DNA of 64,000 bases, from assembly GCA_027886175.1 (NCBI GenBank), contig JAJNNQ010000004.1, positions 1,302,001 to 1,366,000 on the forward strand, in the 5' to 3' direction. This DNA is from Phylloscopus collybita (lineage: Eukaryota; Chordata; Aves; Passeriformes; Phylloscopidae). Positions 23,760-37,700 of this stretch are shown here, piece after piece. Within the stretch, counting starts at the first letter, position 1. Each line of letters begins with the position of its first letter. The position numbers and the translations under genes were made by a program. The notes below the pieces were generated by a model. The model was given only the letters and a program-made list of their open reading frames with translations, did no database searches and had not been told where the DNA came from.

Positions 23760-26560
23760 AAGGGTGTAGGGGACTGAGGGTCTTCATAAAGGATAGACCT
23801 AAACCTATCTTCTTTTACACACTATTAGGGTGTCTGCACTATGCTTAGGGCTCACCTGTACCAGGCCTTTCCTGGCAGAAGAAATCAGATTATGTTCATT
23901 GTCATTTATATCAAAGTTTCTTCTGTGTTTTTGCATCTAAATGTACATGCAAATCCCAGAATCACAGGAGCTCTGTGTGGGACTCTTCAAGAATTTGTAC
24001 TAGTCACAGTCTAGTGTTGGCAAGACAGCTCAAGCTTTGTCTTCTATTACTTACAGATCACTCAGAAAGGCAGCTCCATGTGCAAAGTGTTTATGAAATC
24101 TGAGTCTACATACTTTGAAGCTGTCAGACCATTGTCCTCATGATTCCAAAACTGTAACTGATACAACTGGAAGAGAGATATTTTCAGACCATGTTGCCAT
24201 GTCTTGAAATTATCCACTTCCCATGGAGTATAGATCTTATTCTGTAATGTTTCAGGAAGGTTTAACTGCCTGCCTTAGTCAGTGTTAAATCAGAAAGGAT
24301 GGGACATCAAATTGGATAGAAAAGAGAAGAGCTGATGGGTAGAACTGTTAAGCTGAATATAGAAAAGCCAGACCAGTCAGAAGAGTTTAGTTGACAAAGA
24401 AATCCTGATTTTTGGAAAGGGATGGTAGAAGGTCAATGGATTTTGCAGCACGGCATGGAAAAGGAATTGGAGCACCGGGAAGGCTTCATTATCCTTATGA
24501 AAAATGTAATGGTTCTGTTAACAGCTGCCTGACTAACAGCAGAATGCACCTCGTGTGCCTGTGTGTCTGTGATACAGCAAGTGCCTTTGCCTAGGCTGCT
24601 TAGGAGTTAACTTCCAAGCAGTTAATCTGCCAGCTGTTTGGCAAGCTGCAGAGGCATATCAAGAATGGATTACTATGGGTGATAAACATAACTTTGAAGG
24701 AATCCTATGGTTTTCTTCTAGCTTTTTTCATCACTTATTAAAAACTGGGTCTTCCAGAGTGTTCAGCTGATCAGTCTTCACCAGGTCTCACAAGTCTGAT
24801 TTGCATTGAACTGAATAGTCTTCAGGGGTTGAATCCTGAGCAAATATTGACTTAAAGCTTGAATGAACAGTAGTTTATTCCATGCACACTGAATGTGTCC
24901 ACAGAAGAATAGTACTCAGCTGTAAATTAACTTTTATCTTTACTAAGAAGTAGCTTCCTTGTGTCAACAAGCTCTAAGTCAGTTTGTGTTTAAACCAGCA
25001 GTATGGAAAGTATAAAGCAGCATAATGGTCTGTGGAAATGGAGAAATGTCTTGCAGTAATTAAGATATATTTGCAGCTTGCCCCAGCAATTCAGTGATTT
25101 ACTGACTTCAAAAAGCAAACTCCCCATGTACGTAAGCCAGGCTTTCACACTGGTCTGGAATGATGTGATGTAGCTAAGAGCACCCTGGTTTATCCTTTCA
25201 CAGACTCCACCTATGTGTGCTGCTATTAACTGGTGAGGGATGTTTGTACAGGCTGGGCATAGGCAGAAATCAGGTTCATTTTGCAGGGAAAAAGGCAGGA
25301 GGAAAGTGTAAGGGAGGATGAGGGCTGAACTGGCATAAACAATAAATCACATTAGTTATTCTCTCTCTGTTCACATGGAAGCTTGTTGATATTTCCTTTG
25401 GTACTACATTTCGCCTCAAGATAAATATTGATTTGATGGTTTAGAAACCAATCTTGTCAAAGAGAAAAGAGATAAAAAAGGGTGCTCCAGGTAATTTGAA
25501 TAGTTCAATAACACCAACAGATGAGGAGTTATCCATTTAAAGCTCATTAAACAAGTGAGTAATTAATTAAGCTTGTGAAAATTTTAGAAGACAAACTTTG
25601 CTATGGGAGATTAATTTTTAATCATAGCTAATATTATGCTGCAGCCATAGGCACGCAGGATTTGGATGCCATTTTTATGTGGCAGAAGGAAGTTTTTCAC
25701 TTAGATTGGTTAGACAGAAAAGTTTGAAAAGTTTTCCCCTTTAATATATGTATGTGAGGACCAGGTTCTCTAATGCAGACCCATATAGGTCAGTAGTAGT
25801 GTTGGAGCTGATGAAACTGTTACTTCCAATTAGAAGAAAATATTGTCATTTTGATGATGAATATATGAAAGGCTGATATGAAGTTTACCAATGGTTTAAC
25901 AATTTAATTTGAACTTGATTTTGTAGGAAAGATAAAGGCTGACTTTTGTCCTCTCCTTTATTTTGTGTTTATACAGAGCTGAGCAAAACTTGACTTTGTC
26001 TGTAGCTAGTCTCCACTGAGATCAGAGAATCACTTCTCTTATCCAGAGCAGCAGGGAGAAACTTGACTTAGAGGTGAGTGACAGTGATTTGTGAAGTGTC
26101 AGAAGTGGGGTCGTTATGTGTTGCTTTGCAGCCCTTCTCTCCTGTACTGGTTGCATTCAGCCTCTGCGTCATGGCCATCCACAACTCCAAGTAAGTCAGC
26201 GCATCTTGAAGATAGGAGAAAAGCCTGCCATCTGCTCTGCACCACCACTGCCAAAACTCCACAGAATACAAACAGCATGTCAGAGCTTAGCTGCCAGCAG
26301 CTTCCATCCACCTAGGAGGTGCCAGGGACTGTAAGTGAAAAGATGCAAATACAAAAACTGTATCGTCTGCAAATCAGTCCCAAGAACAAAAGGCTGGAAG
26401 AACCAGGGTTTTGAGATTCTCAGTAAAGCATAGGTAAAATAAGTGTATGCAGGGTTTGCACACAGTTGTGATAACTCAGAGTGTGTAAGGGTATATGTAA
26501 TTTAGTGCAATGTATATTACTATTGATATTTGAAGACACTGGTTAAAAACTAGAGTTTGC
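23760..26560. other. Intergenic sequence, nothing recognised
   Basis: No gene or repeat family recognised. Small ORFs here are not supported by any domain or splice context. Confidence 0.4.
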
Positions 26561-26562
26561 TT

Positions 26563-26694
26563 CACAGAAGATTCTGAATTGGAAGGGAAGGGACCCACCA
26601 GGATCATCAAGTCCAGCTCTTCTAAGTAAATGGCCCATATGGGGATTAACCCACAAATCTTTGTTAACACTGCACCATGCTCTAACCAAGTGAA
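26563..26694 (-). mobile_element. Short CR1 LINE 3'-end fragment, reverse orientation
   Basis: CACAGAAGATTCTGAATTGG followed by GGAAGGGACCCACCAGGATC and ATCAAGTCCAGCTC is the reverse complement of a CR1 3' end. Only about 130 bp remain and it is diverged. Confidence 0.75.
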
Positions 26695-26786
26695 CTCATC
26701 TTAGGTCAGTTGCTGTTTCTCATAAAAGTAGCCTTACATTTTCTTCATCAGTTTTCCTCAGTGAACAATTTAGGCATCCAAAGACT

Positions 26787-26827
26787 GACATGTTCTCAAA
26801 TCTCATTTGAGACATGTTCTCAAATCT
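26787..26827 (+). repeat. Tandem 17-bp duplication around a small palindrome
   Basis: GACATGTTCTCAAATCT occurs at 26787-26803 and again at 26811-26827. Between and across the copies, TCTCAAAT (26794-26801) pairs with ATTTGAGA (26805-26812). Confidence 0.8.
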
Positions 26828-27790
26828 TAGATGCATGCCAGAAAAATAGAAGTGGAAAAATTCTCTGGAATTGTAAGTGGCCAAGAAATGGGGAATTGAA
26901 GTGATAAAGAGGTATGTTAAACTTCTGTTACCTGCTAATACCAAACAGATGAATTTCACACATCAAACTGGTTTTTTGTGCATGGCAGGTCAATTTTCAA
27001 AACAGAGGGAGCATCTATGTAAAGCACTGCATCATTCAAGTCTCCAGAATCAGTTCTAGTTGGTGGGGGAGGCAGTAACTCCTGTACTGCTGGAAAATTT
27101 TAACCTGAAAACATAGTAGTTTACATAAAGCTTTGATAGCAGTGATAGTAAGCAGTAGATTTACTCTGACATTCCCAAGGTTGAAGATACTGTGCAAAAG
27201 GAGCAGGTGACACAGAACTCCCTCCTAGCAGTTACAGCATAGTTAGATTATTTTTACTGTATATTTTCCAGTGAGAACAGGGCATCCAACCATGATGCCA
27301 TACTCGGTTTGACATCTCTTCCAGCTCCCTTGTGGCAGTGTGTGCAGCTGAGTGTGATTGTGATACAGCAGTGAGCAGGTGTACTTTATCGTTATGCTCT
27401 GTTCCTTTGCAGGGATAGTAACATGGAAAGACAGAGTGGGAAGATACCTTAAGAAATTTTTCCACCATGTTTTTCCAAAGTAGGATCAACTAAACATAAA
27501 CTTTTTCTAACAGAATAGTGAGCCAAATTTTCTCAGAGTACAAGGTAAAAAATTGCCATGGGTTGACACACTGAGGAAAGTAAAGATACAGCCAGATAAA
27601 GGTAATAGTGTAAATCAAGATGAATTCTTGCTTCTTACTGTCATTCTGTGGTATGTTGCTGTAATTTCTCAGAGTGGCAGTCTATAAGAAGGGCTATAAT
27701 CCAGCTATAGCCTTCAGGGACATACTTGCACTGGGGCTAAAGAAGCTAAGCTGCTCAATGCATAGAGGAGGCTCAGTCTTCCTTGAAAAA

Positions 27791-27813
27791 TGACCCAAAG
27801 AAACCCTTGGGAG

Positions 27814-27865
<52 letters not shown>

Positions 27866-27906
27866 TATCATTTTTTTTTCCTCTGGAAGGAGTTTCTCTT
27901 GGGTCA
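27791..27906. repeat. 50-nt poly(A) tract inside an imperfect inverted repeat
   Basis: An uninterrupted run of 50 A at 27814-27863 is followed by nine T at 27871-27879. The flanks TGACCCAAAGAAAC (27791-27804) and GTTTCTCTTGGGTCA (27892-27906) are reverse complements apart from one inserted base, so the block can fold as a hairpin with A:T pairing inside. The lysine- and phenylalanine-repeat ORFs here are artefacts of the homopolymer. Confidence 0.85.
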
Positions 27907-28276
27907 CACTGCATCCACCAATCACTGCTGTTTCTATGTGTCCACATGCAACAAGCTAATGAAGAACAAGCTAATTAGGCAGCTAATTAATAAGCTAACT
28001 GATAAAAAACACCCATAATTATTCTCTGAAAGCTCTGATACGTGGCTGATACAAAAATGAAGAGTTTGTGCTTCTTAATGCGTTTCCCATTTGCTGTCTC
28101 ATGTTCTTTCTAGCTCTTTCTAGATTTTTTTTGTTTATTTTAAATTCCACTGAAACCATGGTAGCAAGGGCAGTGGAAGGAAAGTACAAAGAAGGTGGAG
28201 AAGATTTTATACCTGAGTTTAGGGTAAGCTTTTATTTTTTTTTTTTAATTCTGTAGAGGCAGATTTTCATTCTTCC

Positions 28277-28297
28277 TTTTTTTTTTTTTTTTTTTTT
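28277..28297 (+). repeat. Poly(T) run of 21
   Basis: Simple homopolymer in AT-rich intergenic DNA; no associated gene is recognised. Confidence 0.9.
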
Positions 28298-28299
28298 CT

Positions 28300-30400
28300 C
28301 ATTCTTACTTTGCTGGAAAACCCATATTCCATTTTTAGAGGCTAGTTTGGGGGACAGCAAAACCTGTCCCCAGTTATTTCTACAACCACTGTTCTATCCA
28401 TGTAGCCTTAGATTTCTCAGCTATAATACCCTACAAATCACATTGTATTTAAGATCATCATGTATGATCTCATCTACAGGATTCAGGGCACAGGATTGTT
28501 ATGCAGTGTTATGTGCTTTTATGTCTAAACTGTAATTGCACAGGGAAGAATATTGCATAAGCTTTCTGCTATCAGAGAGTTATTTATAATGCATACTGGA
28601 ACGTATATAAACGGATCATTAATATTACCTTTGAACAGCACTCTAATCATGGAGTATAATGTGTAGAAGACAAATGCAGGTGAGACATTGTGGCTCCAGA
28701 GTTGTAACTCTAGAGTGTCATGAAGAAATTCTAGTGATTGTTGGTAGCTTCAAAGGTACTCATCTGTGAAAGGCTCATAAAACATTTAACTAGAACTGAA
28801 ATCAACATAGGGAAATGAAACCCGAATGTCCAGACTCAAACATTTCCAAAGTGGTCTTGGAGATCAAGAGTGAACTTCTGAACCTCTAACTGTGAATGGA
28901 TTTTTTGAAGTGGCAAAAATTTGGACAAGCATTTAATTGAGGACTAAAATCACTTGGCAGCATTTAAAATCCAGCCTTAGTTTACTTTTCAGAGTCAGTG
29001 AACTGCTTTACTTTTACGTGTTAAAGGGACTGCAGAACATGCAGGTGAATTGCATAGAATCTTTCTATCCTGAGAGAAGCACATTTAGCCCAATGAGTAC
29101 CAGGTTGAATCTGAAGAAGAATCTGAACTTCTGTAGAAGTCTGTGGATGATAAACATTTATTGCAAATGAGAACCCTTCTGTATTTTAACAGGAATCCAT
29201 GTAGTTTCTTGGTTTTTATGACCAAAAAAGTAGTAATGGAATGGGGAAGAAAAAAGAATAATAACCAGTTGGGTCTGATTCAACATGAAAAATACTCTAT
29301 GAAAAAAACCCCTGTATTTTAAGTTAAACTACTGAAATAACACCCATCTAATCAGAAAAGTGTATGTTTAGAGTGAATAGAATCCTGCAGGAATGGAAGA
29401 GGCATAAAGTCCAACTAATTAATTTCTAAAAGTGATCACAACCATGTCTTAAATATGTGTACGGACACTGAAGTTATATTGAAAGCTATACAAAGCCATA
29501 TTTACTCCATATCTCTCTGAAATTAGTACAACATATGACATAAATTTTTTAAGGGCACTAATGAAAAAAGATGTTTTCACAGAAATGAGATTGTATAGGT
29601 TTCACATATTGTTTTCTTGATCATAGCTTCATATGAGATACCACTCCTACTGGCACATGGATTCCAAAAATTTGTCCTGGTAATAATTCATTGATTTTAA
29701 GAAAGAAAGTAAAATATGCCAAAACCTGGAATGCATGTTTATCTTATGGCGAATCCTGGTAGAGCTTTATATGATGTTATACAAATAAAACTTGTATTGC
29801 ATCTTTCTATATGGTCTGCATCCCCTCCTTTTAATATTATATACCCAGTTTTTTCATGCCTTCCATTCCTTTATATCTTTTTTGAAAACTATTAGTTTTG
29901 TGCTGATTATTATGACTTTTTTTCACTTCAGACTTCTTCCTGGCAGGCTACACTGATTCAGTAGATTACCCACTGCTAAAGAGAAGTCCTGGAAGTCTTA
30001 GTCACAAAGGTTGTCCCCGATAATAAACACTTTAAGAAAGATACAAATGTCAATACCGATGAGCAGCTCAGGGAGCAGCCTGGACAGAGATCATAGAACA
30101 CAGCAATCATAATAAAATTCTTCCCTGAATGTGCAATAAGAAAGTGAACAAGTTTTTACAGCAATCAAGAAAAACAGACAGGTATCTCATAGCTCTGTAA
30201 TTCTGATGAGGATAATGCTGTAGACATTGCTTTTCTCAAGAAGAAAATATTTTAATGGCTGCCTGGGAGAGGCATGATCTAGTAGATCCTGACTTGGGGG
30301 GAAAAAAGACCAGAGTATTTTTTTCCTTTTAAGGTAGTAGAGTCAGTAAAGATAGCTAAATCCTGTACAATTACAAGTGATACTCTGATGCTTAAGAATT
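28300..30400. other. Intergenic sequence, nothing recognised
   Basis: A weak CR1-like stretch near 29383-29420 (GAATCCTGCAGGAATGGAAG, then AAGTCCAACT) is too diverged to call. Otherwise nothing recognised. Confidence 0.4.
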
Positions 30401-30411
30401 GGAGGAAATTA

Positions 30412-31270
30412 TTAATACGAGAAATAAGAAGCCCCAGAATTATTACTTTTTGTTGAAAGTCTGTCTAGTATGTCCAGGAGCATGTGCAGCAGGAGAAAAT
30501 TACTGTGTGAAGACATGAGGACAGAGAAATGGAGGTTGATTACTTTGTCCTTCTCCAAACAGGAACAGGTGGAAATAGGCTGCAGCAGAAGCACCCAAGT
30601 GAGAAGGAGGTTTTCTAAGGTGTAGAGAAACAGAAAGAACATCTTCCAAAGGAGAGGCAGGATCTGGATACTGAAGTCAGTGATTTTGGATGCTGGACAA
30701 TCACAAGGCACTATTTCACTTGGGCATGTCATGGTATAAAGAGGGAAACTGACCAAGAATGTAAAAGTTGCAGCTTAGGCACTGGAGCCTGTGTGGAAAG
30801 GCATGATAGGTTGTGAGTCCATCGAATCCCCTGGAAGTTTGTTGATATCTGCACTAGTGGCTGCACAGACACCGGCAACAAGACAGGTGGCAGCTTAAAG
30901 GCAGCAAGAGCATTAGTCTTTACAACTACCTCACAAGATGCCACTGTAATGGCAGAGGTGAGGGTGCAGATGCTTTTGGCAGAGGTCCTTTTGCTGCAGA
31001 TGCTACAACAATAGTTAACAGACACAGAAAGAGATACCTGTTCTTAATATAATGACAAAATGAGCAGAAGCAGAAACTGTCTCCTCCTGAAGCCAAGAAC
31101 AGGACTGTGTCTCCAGAGCAAGCTGTCTACACCCAAGATTCAGCCCAGGGGATGCCTAAAGCCCCAGATGCCTAAAGCAGCTAAAAAATGTAGAGGTCAA
31201 ACTGACTGCTTTGATAAAAGTGCTGGAAATATTCAGAAAGGGCAGATATTTCAATGGGCCAAAATGTAAC
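30412..31270. other. Unresolved segment with clustered ORFs, possible retroelement remnant
   Basis: ORFs of 114 and 98 residues on the - strand and 69 and 70 residues on opposite strands cluster here, and base composition is less AT-rich than the surroundings. None matches a protein I recognise. No termini, duplication or poly(A) tail is visible. An eroded retroelement body is possible because a CR1 3' end follows at 31825, but the link is a guess. Confidence 0.25.
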
Positions 31271-31824
31271 AGCTGGAAGAACTCAAAAGCTGCTTGATTT
31301 TTTATGTACAGTGCCAAGCAAACCCCAATCTGGGCAATCAAGTTAGAGGAAAACAAATTAGGCTCCACAGAGCAGACTGAAGGTCTCTAAGTGGAATTCA
31401 GCTGGCAGTTCTAAGCAGCTCTGGAAAAGTTTGGATTTGAATAGAAATCCTTCATTCTGCATTATGGATTTTTCTTGATGTTTGAGGAAACTCAAGATTT
31501 GAAGAAACACCCCTAAAGTTCACTTTCTGACCATATTTGTCCAGGTGTATAAAGAGAACAGCAGCAAAACCTCAGTGCTTTCTCTGTAAAAAGGAAGTAT
31601 AAAGGAGGTGTTTCTTGCTTCCTGGAAAGTAAATCCTTGCTTGTAAGCATGGATACAGAAATGCTCAGTAATGCAGAGTACTCATGAGCTCAGTAGAGGC
31701 AAGGAGATGGGAGAAGAGGAGGATATGGTTTTGACAGCAGCAAGAAAGGGCGACTCCTTCTTTGAGGGCACCGTAGTTTATGCTAGACAAGAGGCCTTTA
31801 TCCTCCCTTCTTTTAAACAAGGGC

Positions 31825-31981
31825 ACAGGTTGCACAGAGGTGGTGCAGAGTCCTTTAGGTATTCAGAAGGCATCTGGAGATATTTCTGAATGACAGGCTT
31901 GAGGGGACCCTGCTGGGGCAAGGGAGGTTGGACTAGATGACATCTGGGGGGTCTTGCAACCCAATTCTGCAATTGTGTGAG
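31825..31981 (+). mobile_element. CR1 LINE 3'-end fragment
   Basis: The end GAGGGGACCCTGCTGGGGCA, GGAGGTTGGACTAGATGACA and CAACCCAATTCTGCAATTGT is the classical CR1 3' terminus. The left boundary is approximate because the fragment fades into diverged sequence. Confidence 0.8.
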
Positions 31982-32664
31982 ATGCTGTCAGCAGGTCTGA
32001 GGCACTCTTCTGGCCCCAAGAGGGATACAGTGTGAGCTGGGGAAGCTGATTGAGAGCCTAAAAATACAGCTCCGCTTTGTGGAGGCCACAAGGCTCATTG
32101 GCCTGTGTATTGCAGTGAGGCTAGATAAAAACCTTCCAGGGCCTGAGGATGGCTTGTCTGAGTGCAGCTTTTAAGACCAGAGGTAAGGGACAACACACTT
32201 TCCCTCGTGGCCTCTGGTCATGCTGGTACTGAAGCAAGCAGTACACTTACAGACTAGTTCCATCCTGTCTTTATTTCTGGTTCACAGGCTGGTTTTGAAC
32301 ACATGATGGTGCATTTTCTTCCCTTCTGGAATGTCATTATCTAGTGAAAGAAACACATCACTTCCTAAAACCTATCCCCTTGCCACTAAAATTTGCACTG
32401 AATGTTGTTGTCTGCAGCTTGAAAGCTGTAGGTGAAAGAAGTTTTGTTAATCAGGGACTAACTTCATCTCCATTTACATCTACAGCCAGCACATGCAGTC
32501 AAAATCCCAGGTGCATATCTCCACTGACTTAATTGGGCTACTCAAAACTATGCTGTTTATATAAAAGGCTGAAACTTTTGTTGTAAAAACTCAGTGTAGG
32601 AGTCCTTATTCAGGAAAAAATTGCATCGAGTTCCATAGCAACTGATGAAGGATCTTAAACAGAC

Positions 32665-32692
32665 ATTATTTATTTATTTATTTATTTATTTT
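32665..32692 (+). repeat. (TTTA)n microsatellite, about 7 units
   Basis: ATTATTTATTTA-type tandem tetranucleotide repeat, uninterrupted over about 28 bp. Confidence 0.9.
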
Positions 32693-32699
32693 AAGTTTA

Positions 32700-35600
32700 A
32701 GAAGCTAAAGTAATTCAGCTGATGTGTCATAACATTTGGCTGACCTCAAGGAAATGTTGATAATTGACCATTTTGACTTACATGTTAGGAGCTTAATTTG
32801 GTGAAGTTTATGTCTTGGATGATCCATGAAGATTCACCCATCAGTATCTAAACTGAGGTTGGATAAAAACATACTGCATTCTTTTATTTGCCTTTCTTTG
32901 CATTTGATCAGGTTCTATGTCTACTAGGCTTCCTTTCTGTTTTGTGATGAATTTTTTCTTCCTTGTTTGATGTACTGGGGATGTTATTAGTATATAAATT
33001 TATAATTGGAGCTGAAGTGCAGAATTTTTTAAGGATTTCACACTGAACCCTAATATTCTGCATAGCTATCCATTCAGTCCCATGGCTGGCACAGAAACCC
33101 TGGCTCACACAGGCCAGCCTATCCCTATATCCCTGTCTGGCAATGCATATGTAATGCACACTGAAATATTTCCACAGGAATCCTATTTTGGGCTAATTTT
33201 TAGAAGATAGACAGTTGCATAGAGGAAGGGTGAAACATTAAAAATGCTTTAATGGTGCATGCCATTAGAAAGTATACTCCTGGAGAATCTGAGGAAAGCA
33301 AAAACTTCATACCAAATTGAAATTGCTACCTTACATAAACTTACAGTATTTTAATTGGCAACTCTACATATTTTCCTTGCTCCTCAAACTAAAAGTTAGG
33401 TCCATGGTTGGGAAAACCAGTTTATTTCTGTCAAAGTCAAAGAATTTTTACCACTTAAGTATTTAGCTGCATGTATATTTTACATCTAAAAAGCAGTAAT
33501 TTTGTTAACAGTGAGCTTCACAGCACCCTACTTTATATAGCTAGCTGCACATGTAATTTTACTCGTATTAATGTTAAGTATTTGTGACAAATTACAAGGT
33601 AATGCTTGTGAAGATGGTCTCCTTTCTTAAAACAACATCAGTCATCTGGCAACTAACCCACATGAGAAATGGCTTTTAAATCACCCTTCTTAAACACAAG
33701 ATAACACTAAGAAGTGTTTCTAGTAATTTCTTAAACTGTGGCTTGCTCATATCTGAGCTACAGTATATTTATATTTTATGTAAAGGACTTAGGACCATCT
33801 TATTAATGACTGCTGCCACTTTGAAGCCTATGTTTATCTTGGAAGACGGAGAGGATGAGCACAAGCTCTTTTGTCTCTGTGAGGCCTTGGGAAGCAGCAA
33901 CTTTCCCAGATTCACTGCTTCGCATGGCACAAATAAGCACCTTCAAAGCTTCCCCACTGCAGGGCATAGCTGAGGATGTATTTAAACCTTCTGTTTCTTT
34001 GCAGGTGCAATAACTAAACAGCAACTCTCTTACCTACTTTCTTCTCTAAATAGGATGGGAAGAAAAGTGTGTGTGGAAGGTTGCAGTAAACAGCATTTTG
34101 TTGTCACTTCTACTCACTGGGCTGTACACCAGGCTGGAGTGACTAACGCTCCCATGGTAGTTAATATAAATTGAAGCTAGGATGTTCAGGGAGAGCCTAG
34201 GTTGCTATAAAGTAATAACAATGCAATTACTTAATTCTAAAAGTTAGGAAGTTCTTTCCAAGAAGACCTTACAAAAGCAGTCACCATCCTATGACTCAGA
34301 TATTTCAAATCAAGGGAAAGTAAACCAAGACAGAACAGATGCTTGAAATAATCTTCAGTATGTGTGTCTCAAGATAAGAGTGAGGAATCTTGCGGCTATG
34401 TTTCTGCAACAAAAATGCCAAGTAAAAAACAGAGGTGAGCAAAGTTCTTTGAAAAGTATTTTTTTAAATGGAAGTATTGCTGATCTGCTGTCTTTCCTGC
34501 TCCTTGAATTTAATCCAAACTAGACCATCTAGGGCTAAAAAGAACTTGGATTTCCAGATGAAGTATCTTAAGAACTGACAACTAAAGGTGTATTAAACTG
34601 CAGCTTTATTGCTGAAATATGTCATAAAAACCTTTGGCTTATACCAAGACATTTCTTGTTCTTGCCTAAGCCCAGAGTCTCATGTAGTATCCTAACATTA
34701 GGAAACATCAGTCTTTCAGAGTTAACAATGGTGTGTTTTGCCTTGTAGAAGTTACAAGTACAAAGAAACAACTTCCTCATCACTTCCTTCTGTGAGAACA
34801 CAGCGTGTTTTCGTATTTTCAGTTCCACCCCTTCATTCCACTACATAATGTCTTCACCATGAACAGCAATTTACATGTCCTCTGACCTCTCAGTAGCTGG
34901 TGAAGCTAACGGTGCCTTAGCAGGTCTGCAGCCCTTCCTTCCACGCAGCCTTGGACCCTATTGTGGGCTGCTTATTCAAAGCCAATGTAATGAGGGAATG
35001 GGTTGAAGGAGGGGACTAGCTTTTGGAAAAAGACAAAGGATTGGGTCTTATCTGAAAGTGCATGTCATGTGAACTGCATATTGGGCATAACTGGCAGGCC
35101 TTTAGTATTGGAAGCTGCAAGGGAAGAGGCCATGGACACCTGGACTCTGTGCCAATTACAGTTGCTGTCAAGTGGTTTGAAAGGGATGGGAACAACTCAC
35201 TGCATGCCAAAACTTCAGCTAGGTGCAAGCAGCACATGGCATTTCTGCTCAAACATATTTAGAAAAAGAGTATCCCCTAGGATAAGAGACACTGGAGAAA
35301 ATGTGAGGGTATCTGTGAGATGGAGGAAATGGAGGAGATACATGGAAGGGACACAGTCTTGGGAGGAGTCATTCCATGCCAAAGAAGGGACACCCTTCTC
35401 ATAGGGAACTATGGCACATGGAGGACTCACTGTGAGACGGTGGAATACTAAGGCATGAAGCAGTGGAGGAAAATGAGTAAAAAGCAAGCAACAGCATTAA
35501 GAACCATTACACACTGACCCCAACTGTCCACATTGCCCAGTGCCTCACAGAAAGAACTGGGGGGAAACGGACTGAAGGTTAACACCTATTGAAAGCAGGG

Positions 35601-37700
35601 GATGTCGAGACCAGAAAGGGATAGGAGGTGCTTAATTTGAGCTTGGGAAGGAAGGAGAAAGGTCTTTCCCGAAGTGTCTGCCTTTTTCCTCTGTGTATCT
35701 GAATCAGCAGTTGAAATTTTTTGTTAGCAGTCAATAAATTAAATTAAACAGGATTTCCCACGTTAGACTGCTTTATCTGCAAAGATCTATCGTACCTTCC
35801 ACAGGAGACAGAAGCCAGAATATTTGCTGTGCCTGAAAGAAATGGGAGGTACAAATGTCTTTGAGAAATCTGTAGGAGTCACATGTACTCATCTGCCCTG
35901 AGATCTCAAACTACTCAAACATAAGAATATTCTTAGAAACTATTTGCAGTGTGGCTACTGACTACAGTAGTACAGCCTACTCATTGGGTCTAACTGTGCC
36001 CCCTTCCCCTGTCATCCTTGTACTATTTGCCAGTGCTTGCCCCTCAGTGACCTTACATCACTGCCATGCCACAAGGAGAGGCAAAACTGGAGAAATGATA
36101 TCCAGTGGTGCACAAGACGTTCCTACCATCCTATAGGTTTTTTAACAGAACAAAATAAATGCTCGATTCACTTCTCATGAACAGCTGTATATTAGCTGTC
36201 TCACTGGAAAATGTTGTTCAAATGTTTTAACAGTTGGCACCAGTTCCCAGAATTAAAAAAAAAATCCAGTGTTCTGATGATGTTGCAAAAACTCACACTT
36301 TCCTTAGAGGAACCTAGGTTTAAATAGACATTAGTAGCAGAGCAATTGTCAGCTCTTCAGTATTGACATGTCTCTGTTTCCACTGAAGTTAAATCACTAA
36401 TTCTTTAGAAAATTCCATCCAATATAACCTCTTTTTCAATCTCCTTTTTATGTGGGATGAGGCATAACACTTTGTTGATTGTAAACTAAATGTGCTCTTT
36501 ATCCCTGTGTTCTGACTAACCATGCAGAAATCCTTTGTTTTAGAATTTAAAATTACAATCCAGCAATGTTTGGAAATGTGTAAAATGCAAAGCTCTAGCA
36601 AATGGTGAAAAACACACAGCTGCATTTACACACTAAATAAAGACCTTGTTTTTATTTCAGTTTTACCACCCAGAGGGAGGGGAAAAGATTAAGGTACAAA
36701 CAATGAATCTGTTGAAATCAGTGACATTACATAGCACTTACACTAGGGAAACCATGGTCAGAATCAGGAATTTTTTATGTGTCCAGCCCTTAGCCCATTT
36801 GTGAGATGTTGACACACAGGTACTAAGGGAAGGAGCTAGGATTACTGTGAAAATGAATGCGTCATCTTTTACTTAGTGTAGAAGGATCTGCATTATTAAT
36901 ATGAATATTCACTGCTACCTATGCATTCACTCCAGTGCATTATGTCAGACTGTAATCTGCCTGAGCTCTCTGGAATTTGCTTTCAGGTGTTTGTATTTCT
37001 GTGCCACTTGAAAAAAATACCATGGTGGTAGTCTGGGCATGGAAATAAAAGCCAGGAAAGTCGTAAGATATGGTTCCCTCAGTAACCATGTGTCATCCAG
37101 ATTGCTCACAATAAGGCAAAGCATTAATAGCACGAACAATACCATCAACCACTTCACTACAGAAGAGAAATGGCAGTGCATTATGTCTGTAGAGGGAACC
37201 ATAATTCAGAACCATCATTTGCCTGCCTTTTGTGCATTACTTGTTTTCATTCACGGAGCATTTTATGCTTGAAAAATGCCCTGCTATACTTTCACAAATT
37301 GCACTGCATGATTTTACAGGGCTCCTGACATGTAACAAGCAAAAAATTTGCAAGTGTTTGCATGATGGGTGGCTTCTAAAGGAGGACCTCATGCTAGAGG
37401 ACACCTTCAGCCATCAGACAATACTGCTAAGACCCAGCCATTTCTCTGGTAGATAAAACACATTGTCATTCATAGATTTTGTAATTGGACTAAGCTTGCT
37501 CACTGTGAACTATTAAAAATGAATTGAGATCTGTGTTTATAAAGTTTCTGAAGAGTTGTGAATTTCTCCATAAACTGACACAACAGAATTCATACTTATT
37601 TGTGGGTATCTATCCATCCATCCAAGTACTACCTTTGACAGTTCCTTGCCTTTTTATTGCCATAAGTGACATGGAGTACAGAACGTCTGGTCCTGTTGAA
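32700..37700. other. Upstream flank of ABCA1, nothing recognised
   Basis: About 5 kb of AT-leaning DNA without recognisable exons or repeats. A 133-residue ORF at 35003-35404 shows no domain and is treated as chance. In mammals the region upstream of the ABCA1 promoter is a gene-poor interval; this fits that picture. Confidence 0.4.

Noticed and set aside
35003..35404. 133-residue ORF upstream of ABCA1
   Set aside because: No recognisable motif, overlapped by opposite-strand ORFs, and no promoter or poly(A) context.
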